Assembly: GCA_016235165.1 (NCBI GenBank)
Contig: JACRLX010000025.1
Location: 62,001 to 126,000 of the forward strand
DNA length: 64,000 nucleotides
Reading direction: 5' to 3'
Origin: Rhodocyclales bacterium
Lineage (GTDB): Bacteria > Pseudomonadota > Gammaproteobacteria > Burkholderiales > Rhodocyclaceae
Positions 28,611-36,071 of the stretch are shown here, piece after piece. Below the pieces are notes generated by a model. It did not search any database. It was given only the letters and a program-made list of their open reading frames with translations, and had not been told where the DNA came from. A program made the translations under genes and the position numbers. Numbering within the stretch: position 1 is the stretch's first letter; every line of letters starts with the position of its first letter.

Positions 28611-29263
28611 CGCCAGAGAACTACGATTACGGCCTGTGGTCGCTGGTGCTGATCAACTCGGTCTTTTTCATCCTGTTCGCCGCGAGCTTCTTCAAGCCAC
28701 AATCGAAACAGGACTGGCGAACGCTGGGCATGTTCTCGGCCTTCGTTGTCGCCCTCTTTACCGAGATGTACGGTTTCCCGTTGACGATCTACCTGTTGTC
28801 CGGATGGCTGACTGAGCGCTTCCCCGATATCAACTGGCTATCCCATGATGCGGGCCATCTACCGGAAATGATCTTTGGCTGGAAAGGCAATCCCCATTTC
28901 GGACCGTTCCACCTGCTTTCCACTGCCTTCATTCTGGGCGGCTTCTGGTTGCTCGCCTCTGCCTGGCCAGTGCTGTATCGCGCGCAGCGTGCCGGCAAGC
29001 TGGCCTGCAGCGGCCCATACCATTGGGTCCGGCATCCTCAGTACGCTGCCTTCATGCTGGTGATGATCGGATTTCTGTTCCAGTGGCCGACCTTAATTAC
29101 CCTGACGCTGTTCCCCATTCTGGTGATCATCTACGTCCGACTGGCTAAGCGGGAAGAGCAGCAGGCCCAAGAAGCATTCGGCGACAGCTACCAGGCCTAT
29201 GCGAAGGCTACGCCGGGGTGGTGGCCCCGTTGGAGCGGCCTGCGGAACAGCAAACGCAACTAG
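28607..29263 (+). CDS. Isoprenylcysteine methyltransferase (ICMT/PEMT)-like integral membrane protein
   Basis: A 218-aa protein from ATG 28607, which overlaps the DUF2933 stop. It has five or six transmembrane helices and the C-terminal ICMT/PEMT signature GPYHWVRHPQYAAFMLVMIG followed by REEQQAQEAFGDSYQAYAK. The family methylates lipids or cysteine ends using S-adenosylmethionine. In metal islands its substrate is unknown. The longer open frame from 28427 overlaps DUF2933 and is not used. Confidence 0.75.
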   Translation: MTPENYDYGLWSLVLINSVFFILFAASFFKPQSKQDWRTLGMFSAFVVALFTEMYGFPLTIYLLSGWLTERFPDINWLSHDAGHLPEMIFGWKGNPHFGPFHLLSTAFILGGFWLLASAWPVLYRAQRAGKLACSGPYHWVRHPQYAAFMLVMIGFLFQWPTLITLTLFPILVIIYVRLAKREEQQAQEAFGDSYQAYAKATPGWWPRWSGLRNSKRN

Positions 29264-29386
29264 CCATTCGCCGTTGATCAGGCATGACCGGCGACGGCGA
29301 TCCATCGGTACGCTCATCAAGCAAAAGTCGGCGCTGGCAGTAGGGCAACCCGGCGTCGAGAATACCGCTGCACACCGCCTGCGCTG

Positions 29387-29785
29387 TTACTTCTCCTTAG
29401 CGAGCCACTGGTCGAACTGGGCGATCTCCTTGTTCTGTGCGGCAATGATCTTGCGTGCCATCTCCTTCATCGCAGGCGATTTGCCGTGCTCAAGCTCCGC
29501 TTTTGCCATGTTGACGCCTTGCTGGTGATGCATCTTCATCATCATCACGAAATCCTTATCGTGGTCGCCAGACATCTGCATCTTCTGCATGCCGTCCATA
29601 TTCATCATCATCGACCGCTTCATGTCGTCCGAACCACCCATGCCTTTTCCCATCTGTGCGTGCGGCATGTCGGTGGATGAGGACACTGGCGGAGCAGTTT
29701 GCGCCTGTGCAGCCGAGACAAGGCAAAAGGCCGTTACTGGTGCCAGACACAGCGCCCGAATGGCGTTGAGGGTTTCACGTTTCAT
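29387..29785 (-). CDS. DUF305-family Met/His-rich periplasmic protein
   Basis: A 132-aa secreted protein with a signal peptide (cleavage near AQA-QT). Its Met-rich stretch (MPHAQMGKGMGGSDDMKRSM, MNMDGMQKMQM) is followed by the DUF305 core (DFVMMMKMHHQQGVNMAKAE, KEMARKIIAAQNKEIAQFDQW). DUF305 proteins are four-helix, ferritin-like, copper-associated secreted proteins. It is convergent with the methyltransferase-like gene and shows no copper-regulon box of the common type upstream. Confidence 0.8.
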   Translation of the reverse strand: MKRETLNAIRALCLAPVTAFCLVSAAQAQTAPPVSSSTDMPHAQMGKGMGGSDDMKRSMMMNMDGMQKMQMSGDHDKDFVMMMKMHHQQGVNMAKAELEHGKSPAMKEMARKIIAAQNKEIAQFDQWLAKEK

Positions 29786-30042
29786 GAGTTATTCCTTCCA
29801 TGTGAGTTGCCGGACTTTCGGCATCTTCATCCTGACCACCTTGGCGCTGTTTGACTGTTCGTTATCGAACATGGCAGTGAAAGAATCATGACGTTGGTGG
29901 CGGATCGGATCGTCAGCAGCCGGCAGGACCAGTGCAGTTGCCGGACAAACAACTTATCCTGTAATACATATTTCCTGCGGCGTTCTACGGCAGGAGAGGA
30001 ATCGCCGATAATTTTGCCAATTTCATACGTTGACCATTGCTT

Positions 30043-31317
30043 ATGACTGACCCCATCGGTACGCTTATCACCCGTTGGAAGGATGATTCCCGCAGCACTT
30101 TTTCGACCTGGTTTTTGTGGTCGGAACGTCTCAAAAACTTTCGCTCCATCCGTCGCGGCATTGCCGAAGTCGTCAGGGATATCGAAGCCGGCACCTTTGG
30201 CAATGCCTATCGCGGTTCCTCGCTGGAAACGGTTGTGGCATCGATTGCCGAGCAGCGGCAAATCTTCAAGGGGGCAGACCACGCTTTCCTGTGGAAGCCG
30301 AAACTGCGGATTCCCGATATCTACGAGCATCCCGAGAACCAGAAAGCCTTCGCCCGCCTGCTGCATACCTGCAATTGCAGCGATACCGAGGAGGCTATCC
30401 TCCAGGCCATCAACCAGATTGACTCCCTCGCCATCAAGGGATTGGGGCCTGCGGTCGCAAATCTGCTGTATTTCATTCACCCGACCTTGGTACTGCCGTT
30501 CAATACCGCTATCGTCAACGGATATAACGCGCTGACCGGCGCCAAGGTGAAGCTCGGTCGCTGGGATCACTATCTGGCGATGCGGCAGGGAGCCCTCGCT
30601 CTGAATGGCCGTTATCGACAGATGCTGTCCAATGATCTTGGTGCCTTGGCCGGCTTGCTGTTCGATGTTGGCAGCAAGCGTTATCCCGTACCGCCGCTTG
30701 ATGGTGACGAGACTGCCGAACTGGCATGGCGGCAGGACTTGGTGCGAGTCCGGGAAGAATCCGCCGCGCAATCCAAAGCGGCCACGTCCGCATCGGCGGG
30801 TGATCAATCCCATACCCAGATTCAAGGCTGTCTTCGCGATATCGGATTGGCGATGGGGTTTAGAGTCTGGATTGCCGCCAACGACCGCAACCGTGCCCAC
30901 GAGACGGGTGTCCTAGGCGATGGTTGCCTGACTGCGTTGCCGGACCATCTGTCCGCCGTGTCGGGCGCCGAGTCGGTGAGAATGATCGACGTGATCTGGC
31001 TGGACAGGACGACTGGCAACGTCATCGCAGCCTTTGAGGTGGAGCATACGACATCCATTTACTCGGGCATCGTCCGTCTTTTGGATTTGGCCTATGGCAA
31101 TGAACTTCGGACATGCGAAGGTTTGTTCCTGGTGGCACCGGATGGCCGCGAAAACGACGTCTTGCAACAGATTCGCCGACCGGCATTTTCCAAGATCGGA
31201 GAGCTGAATTTCCGGTATTTGCCCTATGGCGAGTTGCTCGGCCAACAAGAAGCCATTGTCCGCTTTGGCTCGGGACTGAAGCCAATATTTTCCATCTCAA
31301 AATCCCTGTCTCGGTAA
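30043..31317 (+). CDS. PD-(D/E)XK nuclease-like protein, no methylase partner
   Basis: A 424-aa protein from ATG 30043 (a TTG at 30037 is also open). The N-terminal ~220 residues are helical (WFLWSERLKNFRSIRRGIAE, GLGPAVANLLYFIHPTLVLP). The C-terminal domain has the pattern IDVIWLDRTTGNVIAAFEVE followed by HTTSIYSGIVRLLDLA, matching a PD-(D/E)XK core in which Asp and the Glu pair (FEVEHT) would bind Mg2+. It resembles type II restriction endonucleases, but no methyltransferase gene is adjacent. It may be a solitary nuclease or a defence gene carried as cargo. Confidence 0.55.
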   Translation: MTDPIGTLITRWKDDSRSTFSTWFLWSERLKNFRSIRRGIAEVVRDIEAGTFGNAYRGSSLETVVASIAEQRQIFKGADHAFLWKPKLRIPDIYEHPENQKAFARLLHTCNCSDTEEAILQAINQIDSLAIKGLGPAVANLLYFIHPTLVLPFNTAIVNGYNALTGAKVKLGRWDHYLAMRQGALALNGRYRQMLSNDLGALAGLLFDVGSKRYPVPPLDGDETAELAWRQDLVRVREESAAQSKAATSASAGDQSHTQIQGCLRDIGLAMGFRVWIAANDRNRAHETGVLGDGCLTALPDHLSAVSGAESVRMIDVIWLDRTTGNVIAAFEVEHTTSIYSGIVRLLDLAYGNELRTCEGLFLVAPDGRENDVLQQIRRPAFSKIGELNFRYLPYGELLGQQEAIVRFGSGLKPIFSISKSLSR

Positions 31318-31373
31318 GGCGAACCGTTCCGAACCCTGCTCAGGGATTGACGCAGCCATTTTCCTGACATTTC

Positions 31374-31429
31374 GGTGACAAAGATGTAATCAGGCGGACA
31401 TGCTCTTGTCAGCCCGCCAATCCTAAGCT
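31374..31429 (+). promoter_or_regulatory. Copper-regulon promoter, copy 4
   Basis: GGTGAC (31374-31379), N6, GTAATC (31386-31391), N5, GACAT (31397-31401), 22 nt, TAAGCT (31424-31429). The third half-site differs by one base from the others. It precedes the operon starting at 31515. Confidence 0.78.
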
Positions 31430-31514
31430 CCCAAGAAATTCAGCCAGGTCTGCCGACTCGATGCGAGGGAGGCTGCCTGCGAATACTCTGGATTCATCTA
31501 TAGGGAGCCCGCCC

Positions 31515-31799
31515 ATGAGGCCCGCAATTGAGCAGCTACGAAACCACTACCAATCCCAGCTTGATCTGATATTTCACATCAGTCGCGCAGGGTTGGGATA
31601 CTGCGAGAAAACCGTCGAAGCCAACACGGAGACGGCTCGTCAGCTATTGGCGATTCCGATCACGGAACCCCCGAATCAAGGGAATCTTGCCGAGGTGCTT
31701 GTCACGGGCGGAAAGATCGCTGTTGCCCACTGGACCGCCTCCGTCTCGCACGGAATCGATTTTCAGCGGCAGGTTTTTGCCAATTTGACGAACAAGTAA
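31515..31799 (+). CDS. Phasin-like small helical protein
   Basis: A 94-aa cytoplasmic protein from ATG 31515, with AGGGAG 8 nt upstream. The helical sequence EQLRNHYQSQLDLIFHISRA followed by EANTETARQLLA resembles short phasin-like proteins that coat polyhydroxyalkanoate granules; the match is to pattern only. It is the first gene of a four-gene unit behind a copper-regulon promoter. Why a phasin-like protein is under copper control is unclear. Confidence 0.5.
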   Translation: MRPAIEQLRNHYQSQLDLIFHISRAGLGYCEKTVEANTETARQLLAIPITEPPNQGNLAEVLVTGGKIAVAHWTASVSHGIDFQRQVFANLTNK

Positions 31800-31804
31800 A
31801 AGTC

Positions 31805-32065
31805 ATGGATACGCGCGCTTCCTCGATCGATAGGAAACACGCCTCGATCTGGCGTTCCGATTGCGGTCGGGCGATCGCCTGCATCGAGAAGATCAAGGTA
31901 CTGAACGAGAACATCGACGAACTATCGCAGATAGCGCAGGATGCCCTTGACGATGGCATCTTGATGGGCTGCTCGGAGGCGCAACTCCGGCAGGCCTTCC
32001 ATGAAGTGATAGACCGCCTGATCAACCCTTATTCGCAAGTCAACTTCGACCGCAAGGAGGCATAA
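31805..32065 (+). CDS. Small hypothetical protein
   Basis: An 86-aa acidic, helical protein with two cysteines (SDCGRAIACIEK, MGCSEAQLR) and no signal or membrane segment. It starts 5 nt after the phasin-like gene, and its stop codon directly abuts the next ATG. No family is recognised. Confidence 0.5.
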   Translation: MDTRASSIDRKHASIWRSDCGRAIACIEKIKVLNENIDELSQIAQDALDDGILMGCSEAQLRQAFHEVIDRLINPYSQVNFDRKEA

Positions 32066-32296
32066 ATGGGCAAAAACAATTCCGCAGGGCAAACCAGGAC
32101 TGGTGATCAGCCGCAGCAAGTGACCCAGGTAAGCGATGCTGCCGCCATTCCGCGCGAGCAGTTGATTTCCGAAGCCGCCTATTACAAAGCCGAACAGCGC
32201 GGGTTCCAGCCTGGAAGCGAGATGGCCGACTGGTTCGATGCCGAAGCCGACGTGGAACGCATGCTTGGAAATTCCTCGGGTACAGGCGGTTTGTAG
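32066..32296 (+). CDS. DUF2934-type small protein
   Basis: A 76-aa protein whose core (IPREQLISEAAYYKAEQRGF, QPGSEMADWFDAEADVERML) matches the DUF2934 pattern AxYxxAExRGFxPGxExxDWxxAE. AAGGAGG lies 7 nt before the ATG, inside the preceding gene. The function of the family is unknown. It is third in the copper-promoter operon. Confidence 0.75.
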   Translation: MGKNNSAGQTRTGDQPQQVTQVSDAAAIPREQLISEAAYYKAEQRGFQPGSEMADWFDAEADVERMLGNSSGTGGL

Positions 32297-32299
32297 CCG

Positions 32300-32548
32300 A
32301 TGCCTGCATCTCACGGTCTCGTGGCAACAGCAGCGAAGACGGCCTTCGTGAGCAGTCCCGATTCCTGCCCGTTTTGTGGCAGTGCCCGATCCGCCTTGCA
32401 GGAAATCGATCTCGGCGGTTGGATGGTCGAATGCGTCGATTGCCATTCCACCGGTCCTGTGAAGGATTCGGCCACAGCTGCCGTGCAGGCGTGGAATTGT
32501 CGAATGGCAAAAGCTGACGCAAATGTAATCCGCGGGTCATGTTGTTGA
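32300..32548 (+). CDS. Lar-like zinc-ribbon protein
   Basis: An 82-aa protein with a Lar-type zinc ribbon: SCPFCGSARSALQEIDLG, VECVDCHSTGPVKDS, then AAVQAWNCR. Lar proteins modulate type I restriction, and the same ribbon occurs in many phage and plasmid proteins, so only the fold is claimed. Its last ~12 codons (ANVIRGSCC) overlap the next copper-regulon operator, suggesting the promoter was fitted into, or captured with, the end of the gene. Confidence 0.6.
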   Translation: MPASHGLVATAAKTAFVSSPDSCPFCGSARSALQEIDLGGWMVECVDCHSTGPVKDSATAAVQAWNCRMAKADANVIRGSCC

Positions 32549-32568
32549 CGGCTACCCAGGAGCAGACT
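32513..32568 (+). promoter_or_regulatory. Copper-regulon promoter, copy 5
   Basis: GCTGAC (32513-32518), N6, GTAATC (32525-32530), N5, GTCAT (32536-32540), 22 nt, CAGACT (32563-32568). It overlaps the 3' end of the Lar-like gene and drives the gene at 32633. Confidence 0.85.
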
Positions 32569-32632
32569 TTGTTTTGTCCGATCTTGCTGGACGCTATGAA
32601 TTCACCCCGCATTAACCTTTGGAGAAATTGCC

Positions 32633-32896
32633 ATGAAACTGAAATCCATTCTTGCAGCGAGCTTGGTGGCGGCACTAGCCGCTCTTTCCATCAACGCGCA
32701 AGCGGCCTCGGATACGAATACGGCGACGGAAGCCAAGACGCCGCCGGCAGACATGCAAGGCGACAAGAAAATGAAGCCGCACTCCCATATGGAAGAGAAG
32801 ACCGGCGTAGCGCCAAAGGTGGCTTCGGCGGAAGCGAAAAAGCCGGATCCGACCAAGGACAAGAACAGGCACCTGCATCCCCGGGACGGCAAGTAA
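32633..32896 (+). CDS. Small secreted protein of the KPHSHMEEK...HLHPRDGK type, paralogue 2
   Basis: An 87-aa secreted protein: signal peptide (to QAA-SD), then KKMKPHSHMEEK and the C-terminal HLHPRDGK. It shares both islands and the general Lys/Ala/Pro/Asp-rich composition with the protein at 27688 and has the same promoter type. The ribosome-binding site GGAGAAA is 6 nt before ATG 32633. A strong terminator follows. Likely a copper-induced periplasmic His/Met peptide. Confidence 0.75.
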   Translation: MKLKSILAASLVAALAALSINAQAASDTNTATEAKTPPADMQGDKKMKPHSHMEEKTGVAPKVASAEAKKPDPTKDKNRHLHPRDGK

Positions 32897-32908
32897 GCCC
32901 GGTATCAC

Positions 32909-32937
32909 GAGGCCCCGCTCCGGGGCCTCGGCATTTT
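32909..32937 (+). terminator. Rho-independent terminator
   Basis: Perfect 9-bp stem GAGGCCCCG/CGGGGCCTC with a 3-nt loop, followed by a short spacer and TTTTT. It ends the transcript of paralogue 2. Confidence 0.9.
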
Positions 32938-32941
32938 TACG

Positions 32942-33184
32942 ATGAGCGAACACAAACATGTTGATCATGGCAACCGATGTTCGTGTCGTTTGCTGGCCGA
33001 GGCCGTTGGATGCAGTCCCAAGACGGTTCGTTACACCTACTGCCATTCGGTTCTGATGAAGCGCTGGATTGTCGAATGCAACCATGGATGTTGCGACGAG
33101 GCGGTAGTCGCCGGACGCGATGATAAATGGCATGACGTGGGACCGATGGATCCGGTCAAGGCGATTCTGATCATGAACGAGTAA
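32942..33184 (+). CDS. Small Cys/His-rich hypothetical protein
   Basis: An 80-aa frame beginning directly after the terminator, with no visible ribosome-binding site. Cysteines are spaced as in a small metal-binding protein (HGNRCSCRLLAEAVGCSPKT, then VECNHGCCDEAVV). It is followed 8 nt later by a FlgB-related gene. The coding status is uncertain. Confidence 0.35.
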   Translation: MSEHKHVDHGNRCSCRLLAEAVGCSPKTVRYTYCHSVLMKRWIVECNHGCCDEAVVAGRDDKWHDVGPMDPVKAILIMNE

Positions 33185-33192
33185 GGCCAATC

Positions 33193-33654
33193 ATGCATTC
33201 CTCTCACGAAATCGGGTATCCATCGGCTGCAACATCAGCCTCCAGTACAGATAAGCTTTCGAACCATCTTTCCGGCATCTCGACGTCGGTTGCCGAGGAA
33301 TCATTTTCGCGAGCACTTGCGAGCGCAATTGCCCACAACGCCACAATGACGGGTAGCGCCGCGCAAGACACCAATGCACCTGGCGATGGATTGCAGCAGC
33401 GGTCGGTGGCGGCAATCGTCACCGGAGCCCACGGGGTTGGCGACAAGGCGTTGGATGCGGATTTCCGGGAGGCGGCACGCATTGCTCGCTGGATAGCCGA
33501 GTCACCGATGTTTTCCCTGGCGGCCACGACATCCGGGCATATCCAGGGGCAAGGTCGGGCAGAGGTTCAGGCATCCATGATCGAGGCGCAAGCCAAGCAT
33601 GGCAGTCGATGGCATCATGAACTGAAGCCAATCGGGCCGGTCGGGGAGACCTGA
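33193..33654 (+). CDS. Degenerate FlgB-related protein
   Basis: A 153-aa protein resembling parts of the next gene product: SFSRALASAI corresponds to TFATALSQAI, and DFREAARIARWIAESPMFSL with TTSGHIQGQ corresponds to DFQEALRIARSIANTTPLSL with TTAPGHVQGQ. The hallmark rod segment (SNIANADTPGYKA) and the C-terminal FlgB part are missing. It looks like a diverged, shortened duplicate. Two bases separate its stop from the next ATG. Confidence 0.5.
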   Translation: MHSSHEIGYPSAATSASSTDKLSNHLSGISTSVAEESFSRALASAIAHNATMTGSAAQDTNAPGDGLQQRSVAAIVTGAHGVGDKALDADFREAARIARWIAESPMFSLAATTSGHIQGQGRAEVQASMIEAQAKHGSRWHHELKPIGPVGET

Positions 33655-33656
33655 GC

Positions 33657-34346
33657 ATGGCGCCGGTCCCGGGTGTCGGGGGTGTGCCGCCTACCGCGCC
33701 TGTATCCAACGGCGGCGGTGGGCATGGGGATCATTCCGCCGGTCAGTCGTCATCTACCGCGGGACAAACCTTTGCTACCGCGCTATCGCAAGCCATCGGC
33801 CAAGCGCCGGCCGGCGGACATGCCGGTCATGGGACTGGCCCAAACACTCCCGCTCTCCCACATGCCAATAGCTCGCAAGCCGCTGCTGGTGGTCAAAGCG
33901 GAAGCACTCATTCTCGGCACTTCACCATTGGAGAAAATCATCAAGGTGAAAATCACGGCATTCAGGAAACGGTGCTCGGGGTGCGCGCCTATCGACAAGA
34001 GCTGATTGCGTCGAACATCGCCAACGCCGATACCCCGGGATACAAGGCGGTGGATATCGACTTCCAGGAAGCGCTGCGGATTGCTCGGTCCATCGCCAAT
34101 ACGACGCCGCTTTCGCTTGCTACAACGGCCCCCGGTCATGTTCAAGGCCAGGTCCAGAACGGACTTCAGCCATATCCGCTCAAATATCACGTTCCAACGC
34201 AGCCCAGCGCCGATGGCAATACCGTGGAAATGGACGTCGAGCGTTCGAAATTCGCCGAGAATGCCGTAATGTGGGAATTTTCGCGTGATCGCGTCAGTGG
34301 GCATTTCAAGATGACGATGGAAATGCTCCAGAGCCTGAAGGATTGA
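33657..34346 (+). CDS. FlgB-domain protein with a Gly/His-rich N-terminal extension
   Basis: A 229-aa protein. Residues 1-~105 are low-complexity Gly/His/Ser/Ala (GGGGHGDHSAGQ, GGHAGHGTG, HSRHFTIGENHQGENHG). The rest matches the flagellar proximal rod protein FlgB: YRQELIASNIANADTPGYKA, VDIDFQEALRIA, then YHVPTQPSADGNTVEMDVER and SKFAENAVMWEF. True FlgB lacks such an extension and lies in flgBCD operons; no other rod gene is here. One base separates it from an HD-GYP gene. The His-rich part could bind metal. Its role on a metal island is unknown. Confidence 0.7.
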   Translation: MAPVPGVGGVPPTAPVSNGGGGHGDHSAGQSSSTAGQTFATALSQAIGQAPAGGHAGHGTGPNTPALPHANSSQAAAGGQSGSTHSRHFTIGENHQGENHGIQETVLGVRAYRQELIASNIANADTPGYKAVDIDFQEALRIARSIANTTPLSLATTAPGHVQGQVQNGLQPYPLKYHVPTQPSADGNTVEMDVERSKFAENAVMWEFSRDRVSGHFKMTMEMLQSLKD

Positions 34347-34347
34347 A

Positions 34348-35637
34348 ATGCCCATTGCACTGCCCGTAAGTCCTCGGGAACTCCGCTGGATGCTTGCCCG
34401 AAGGATGGGGACGGTAGCAGTTGTTATTGGGCTGGTCGCGGGCAGTGCGTCATATCTGGTCGAGAGTCATCAAGCCGAGCAAGGTGCCCTTGATTACGCA
34501 CTCGATAGCGCCCGTCACTTCGAATCGCCGGCCATGCAATTGGCAATCAGTGTAGGCTCATCTACAGACCACGGAGAACTCAACCGCTTACTGGATCGCA
34601 ACCGATTTATTGGCGTTCGCATATTCGCCAATAACAAAAAACTGATCTACGAGTCCTGGGAAGACGTTCCCATGGTACTCATCGAAGCGGCAAAATCCCG
34701 ACAACATGAATGGCCTGGGCGCGGTCAGAGTCACACCAGCTGGATCGAGGCATCCGAAGAACGGCTCATACAAGTCATTCTTCCGTTGTTTGGAACCGAC
34801 GGAGAGCTTGCAGGGTATCTGGAAGGCGTTAGCCGCCTCGACAGAAAAGCCCTGGAATTGCAAAGAGTGCAAATCCGCAACGGGGCATTGACGGCGTCCA
34901 TATCCGTCTTGGTTACCGCGCTTCTTCTTTACCCGCTGCTCCTGGCCATGCTGCAACGTTCAGTGGGGCTGTCGCGTCGCCTGCTGGATTCCAATCTGTC
35001 TCTGATGCGCTCACTGGGAAACGCGATCGCCAAACGTGACTCCGATACCGACGCCCATAACTATCGGGTAACGTACTATGCGGTTGCACTGGCCGAGGCG
35101 ATGGAATTGCCAAGACATGAGATATCCGATCTTGTCGCGGGCGCCTTTCTCCATGATGTGGGGAAAATCGGCATTCCTGACAGCATTCTGCTCAAACCGG
35201 GAAAGCTGACCGATGATGAGTTCCGGATCATGAAGACCCACGCGCTTCTGGGCATCGAAATCGTGGCGGACAACCCGTGGTTGACCGGCGCGGCATGTAC
35301 GATACGACATCATCATGAACGATTTGATGGAACCGGTTATCCCGACGGACTGGCCGGCGATGCAATTCCACGTGTCGCCAGGATATTCGCTGTGGTCGAC
35401 GTTTTCGATGCACTGACCTCGGAGCGTCCCTACAAGAAGCCGATGGGGCTCGCCGAGGCGCTCTCCATCATCGAGCACGATTCGGGCCGACATTTTGATG
35501 CTGACGCGGTGGCAAGCTTCAAGGAAATTGCCGCAGACCTGTACGACAAAATGGGCTGCGCCAACGAGCACGACTTGCGGCAAGAGATGCGAAAAGTTCT
35601 AGGACGTTACTTCAATACGCAAACAGCCCTCAAATAG
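34348..35637 (+). CDS. Membrane HD-GYP domain phosphodiesterase-like protein
   Basis: A 429-aa protein: N-terminal transmembrane helix (~20-40), a periplasmic sensor region to ~170, a second helix (~180-200) and a C-terminal HD-GYP domain with FLHDVGKIGIPDSILLKPGK, HALLGIEIV, HHHERFDGTGYPDGLAGD and DVFDALTSERPY. The motif set is complete, so c-di-GMP hydrolysis is plausible. It follows the FlgB-domain gene with a 1-nt gap, so the pair is translated together. This hints at a link between a surface or rod-like protein and c-di-GMP turnover. Confidence 0.85.
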   Translation: MPIALPVSPRELRWMLARRMGTVAVVIGLVAGSASYLVESHQAEQGALDYALDSARHFESPAMQLAISVGSSTDHGELNRLLDRNRFIGVRIFANNKKLIYESWEDVPMVLIEAAKSRQHEWPGRGQSHTSWIEASEERLIQVILPLFGTDGELAGYLEGVSRLDRKALELQRVQIRNGALTASISVLVTALLLYPLLLAMLQRSVGLSRRLLDSNLSLMRSLGNAIAKRDSDTDAHNYRVTYYAVALAEAMELPRHEISDLVAGAFLHDVGKIGIPDSILLKPGKLTDDEFRIMKTHALLGIEIVADNPWLTGAACTIRHHHERFDGTGYPDGLAGDAIPRVARIFAVVDVFDALTSERPYKKPMGLAEALSIIEHDSGRHFDADAVASFKEIAADLYDKMGCANEHDLRQEMRKVLGRYFNTQTALK

Positions 35638-35645
35638 AGGGCTGT
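35623..35645. terminator. Hairpin between convergent HD-GYP and copK genes
   Basis: Perfect 9-bp stem ACAGCCCTC/GAGGGCTGT with a 5-nt loop, overlapping the HD-GYP stop codon. The symmetry suits termination from either side, although U-tracts are short. Confidence 0.65.
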
Positions 35646-35667
35646 GCGAAGGCGGTTTCTGGCTTTA

Positions 35668-35946
35668 TCAGCCGCGGTGGCTACCATGGAGAAGTTCTTC
35701 AACTCGCCAGATTTCGTTGCCATTCATGATGATCTTTTTGCCATCCTTGGTTTCCATCACGTGGCCGGACTCCATGTAGGTAGAACGCCCGTACTTGTCT
35801 TCCATCCCCATCTTGCCGTCCTTGAAGATGTATACGGTCGTACCGTCCTTCAACTCGATCGACTGTTTGACCTGGGACATGTCCACGGCGTACGCCGATG
35901 CGGCAGCGGAACTGATTGCAACGATCATTAAGACTTTCTTTAGCAT
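35668..35946 (-). CDS. copK: Periplasmic copper-binding protein CopK
   Basis: A 92-aa protein whose signal peptide ends at AYA, leaving a mature start VDMSQVKQSIELKDGTTVYI. It has the CopK landmarks FKDGKMGMEDKYGRSTYM, VMETKDGKKIIMNGNEIW and a His-containing tail (HGSHRG). CopK is a small beta-sandwich that binds Cu(I) through methionines and then Cu(II), protecting the periplasm. The gene has its own copper-regulon promoter (copy 6). It is the better of two CopK-family matches in the window. Confidence 0.93.
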   Translation of the reverse strand: MLKKVLMIVAISSAAASAYAVDMSQVKQSIELKDGTTVYIFKDGKMGMEDKYGRSTYMESGHVMETKDGKKIIMNGNEIWRVEELLHGSHRG

Positions 35947-36001
35947 TTTTTTCTCCTAAGTGAAAACATCAGATGCGGAATTCGTCATACACCGCAAATC
36001 C

Positions 36002-36057
36002 ATTTTGTTCGCCTCGCCCTAACAGGGAGGTGACCGGGTGATTACATTGATGTAAGC
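36002..36057 (-). promoter_or_regulatory. Copper-regulon promoter, copy 6 (copK)
   Basis: Read on the minus strand: GCTTAC (36057-36052), N6, GTAATC (36045-36040), N5, GTCAC (36034-36030), 22 nt, CAAAAT (36007-36002). The surrounding bases form an extended dyad (GGTGACCGGGTG and CACCCGGTCA). Confidence 0.87.
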
Positions 36058-36071
36058 ACCCGGTCAGCCGA

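Noticed and set aside
29827-30900. 357-aa open frame on the minus strand
   Set aside because: Mostly antisense to the nuclease-like gene, whose plus-strand protein has coherent secondary-structure patterns; the minus frame does not.
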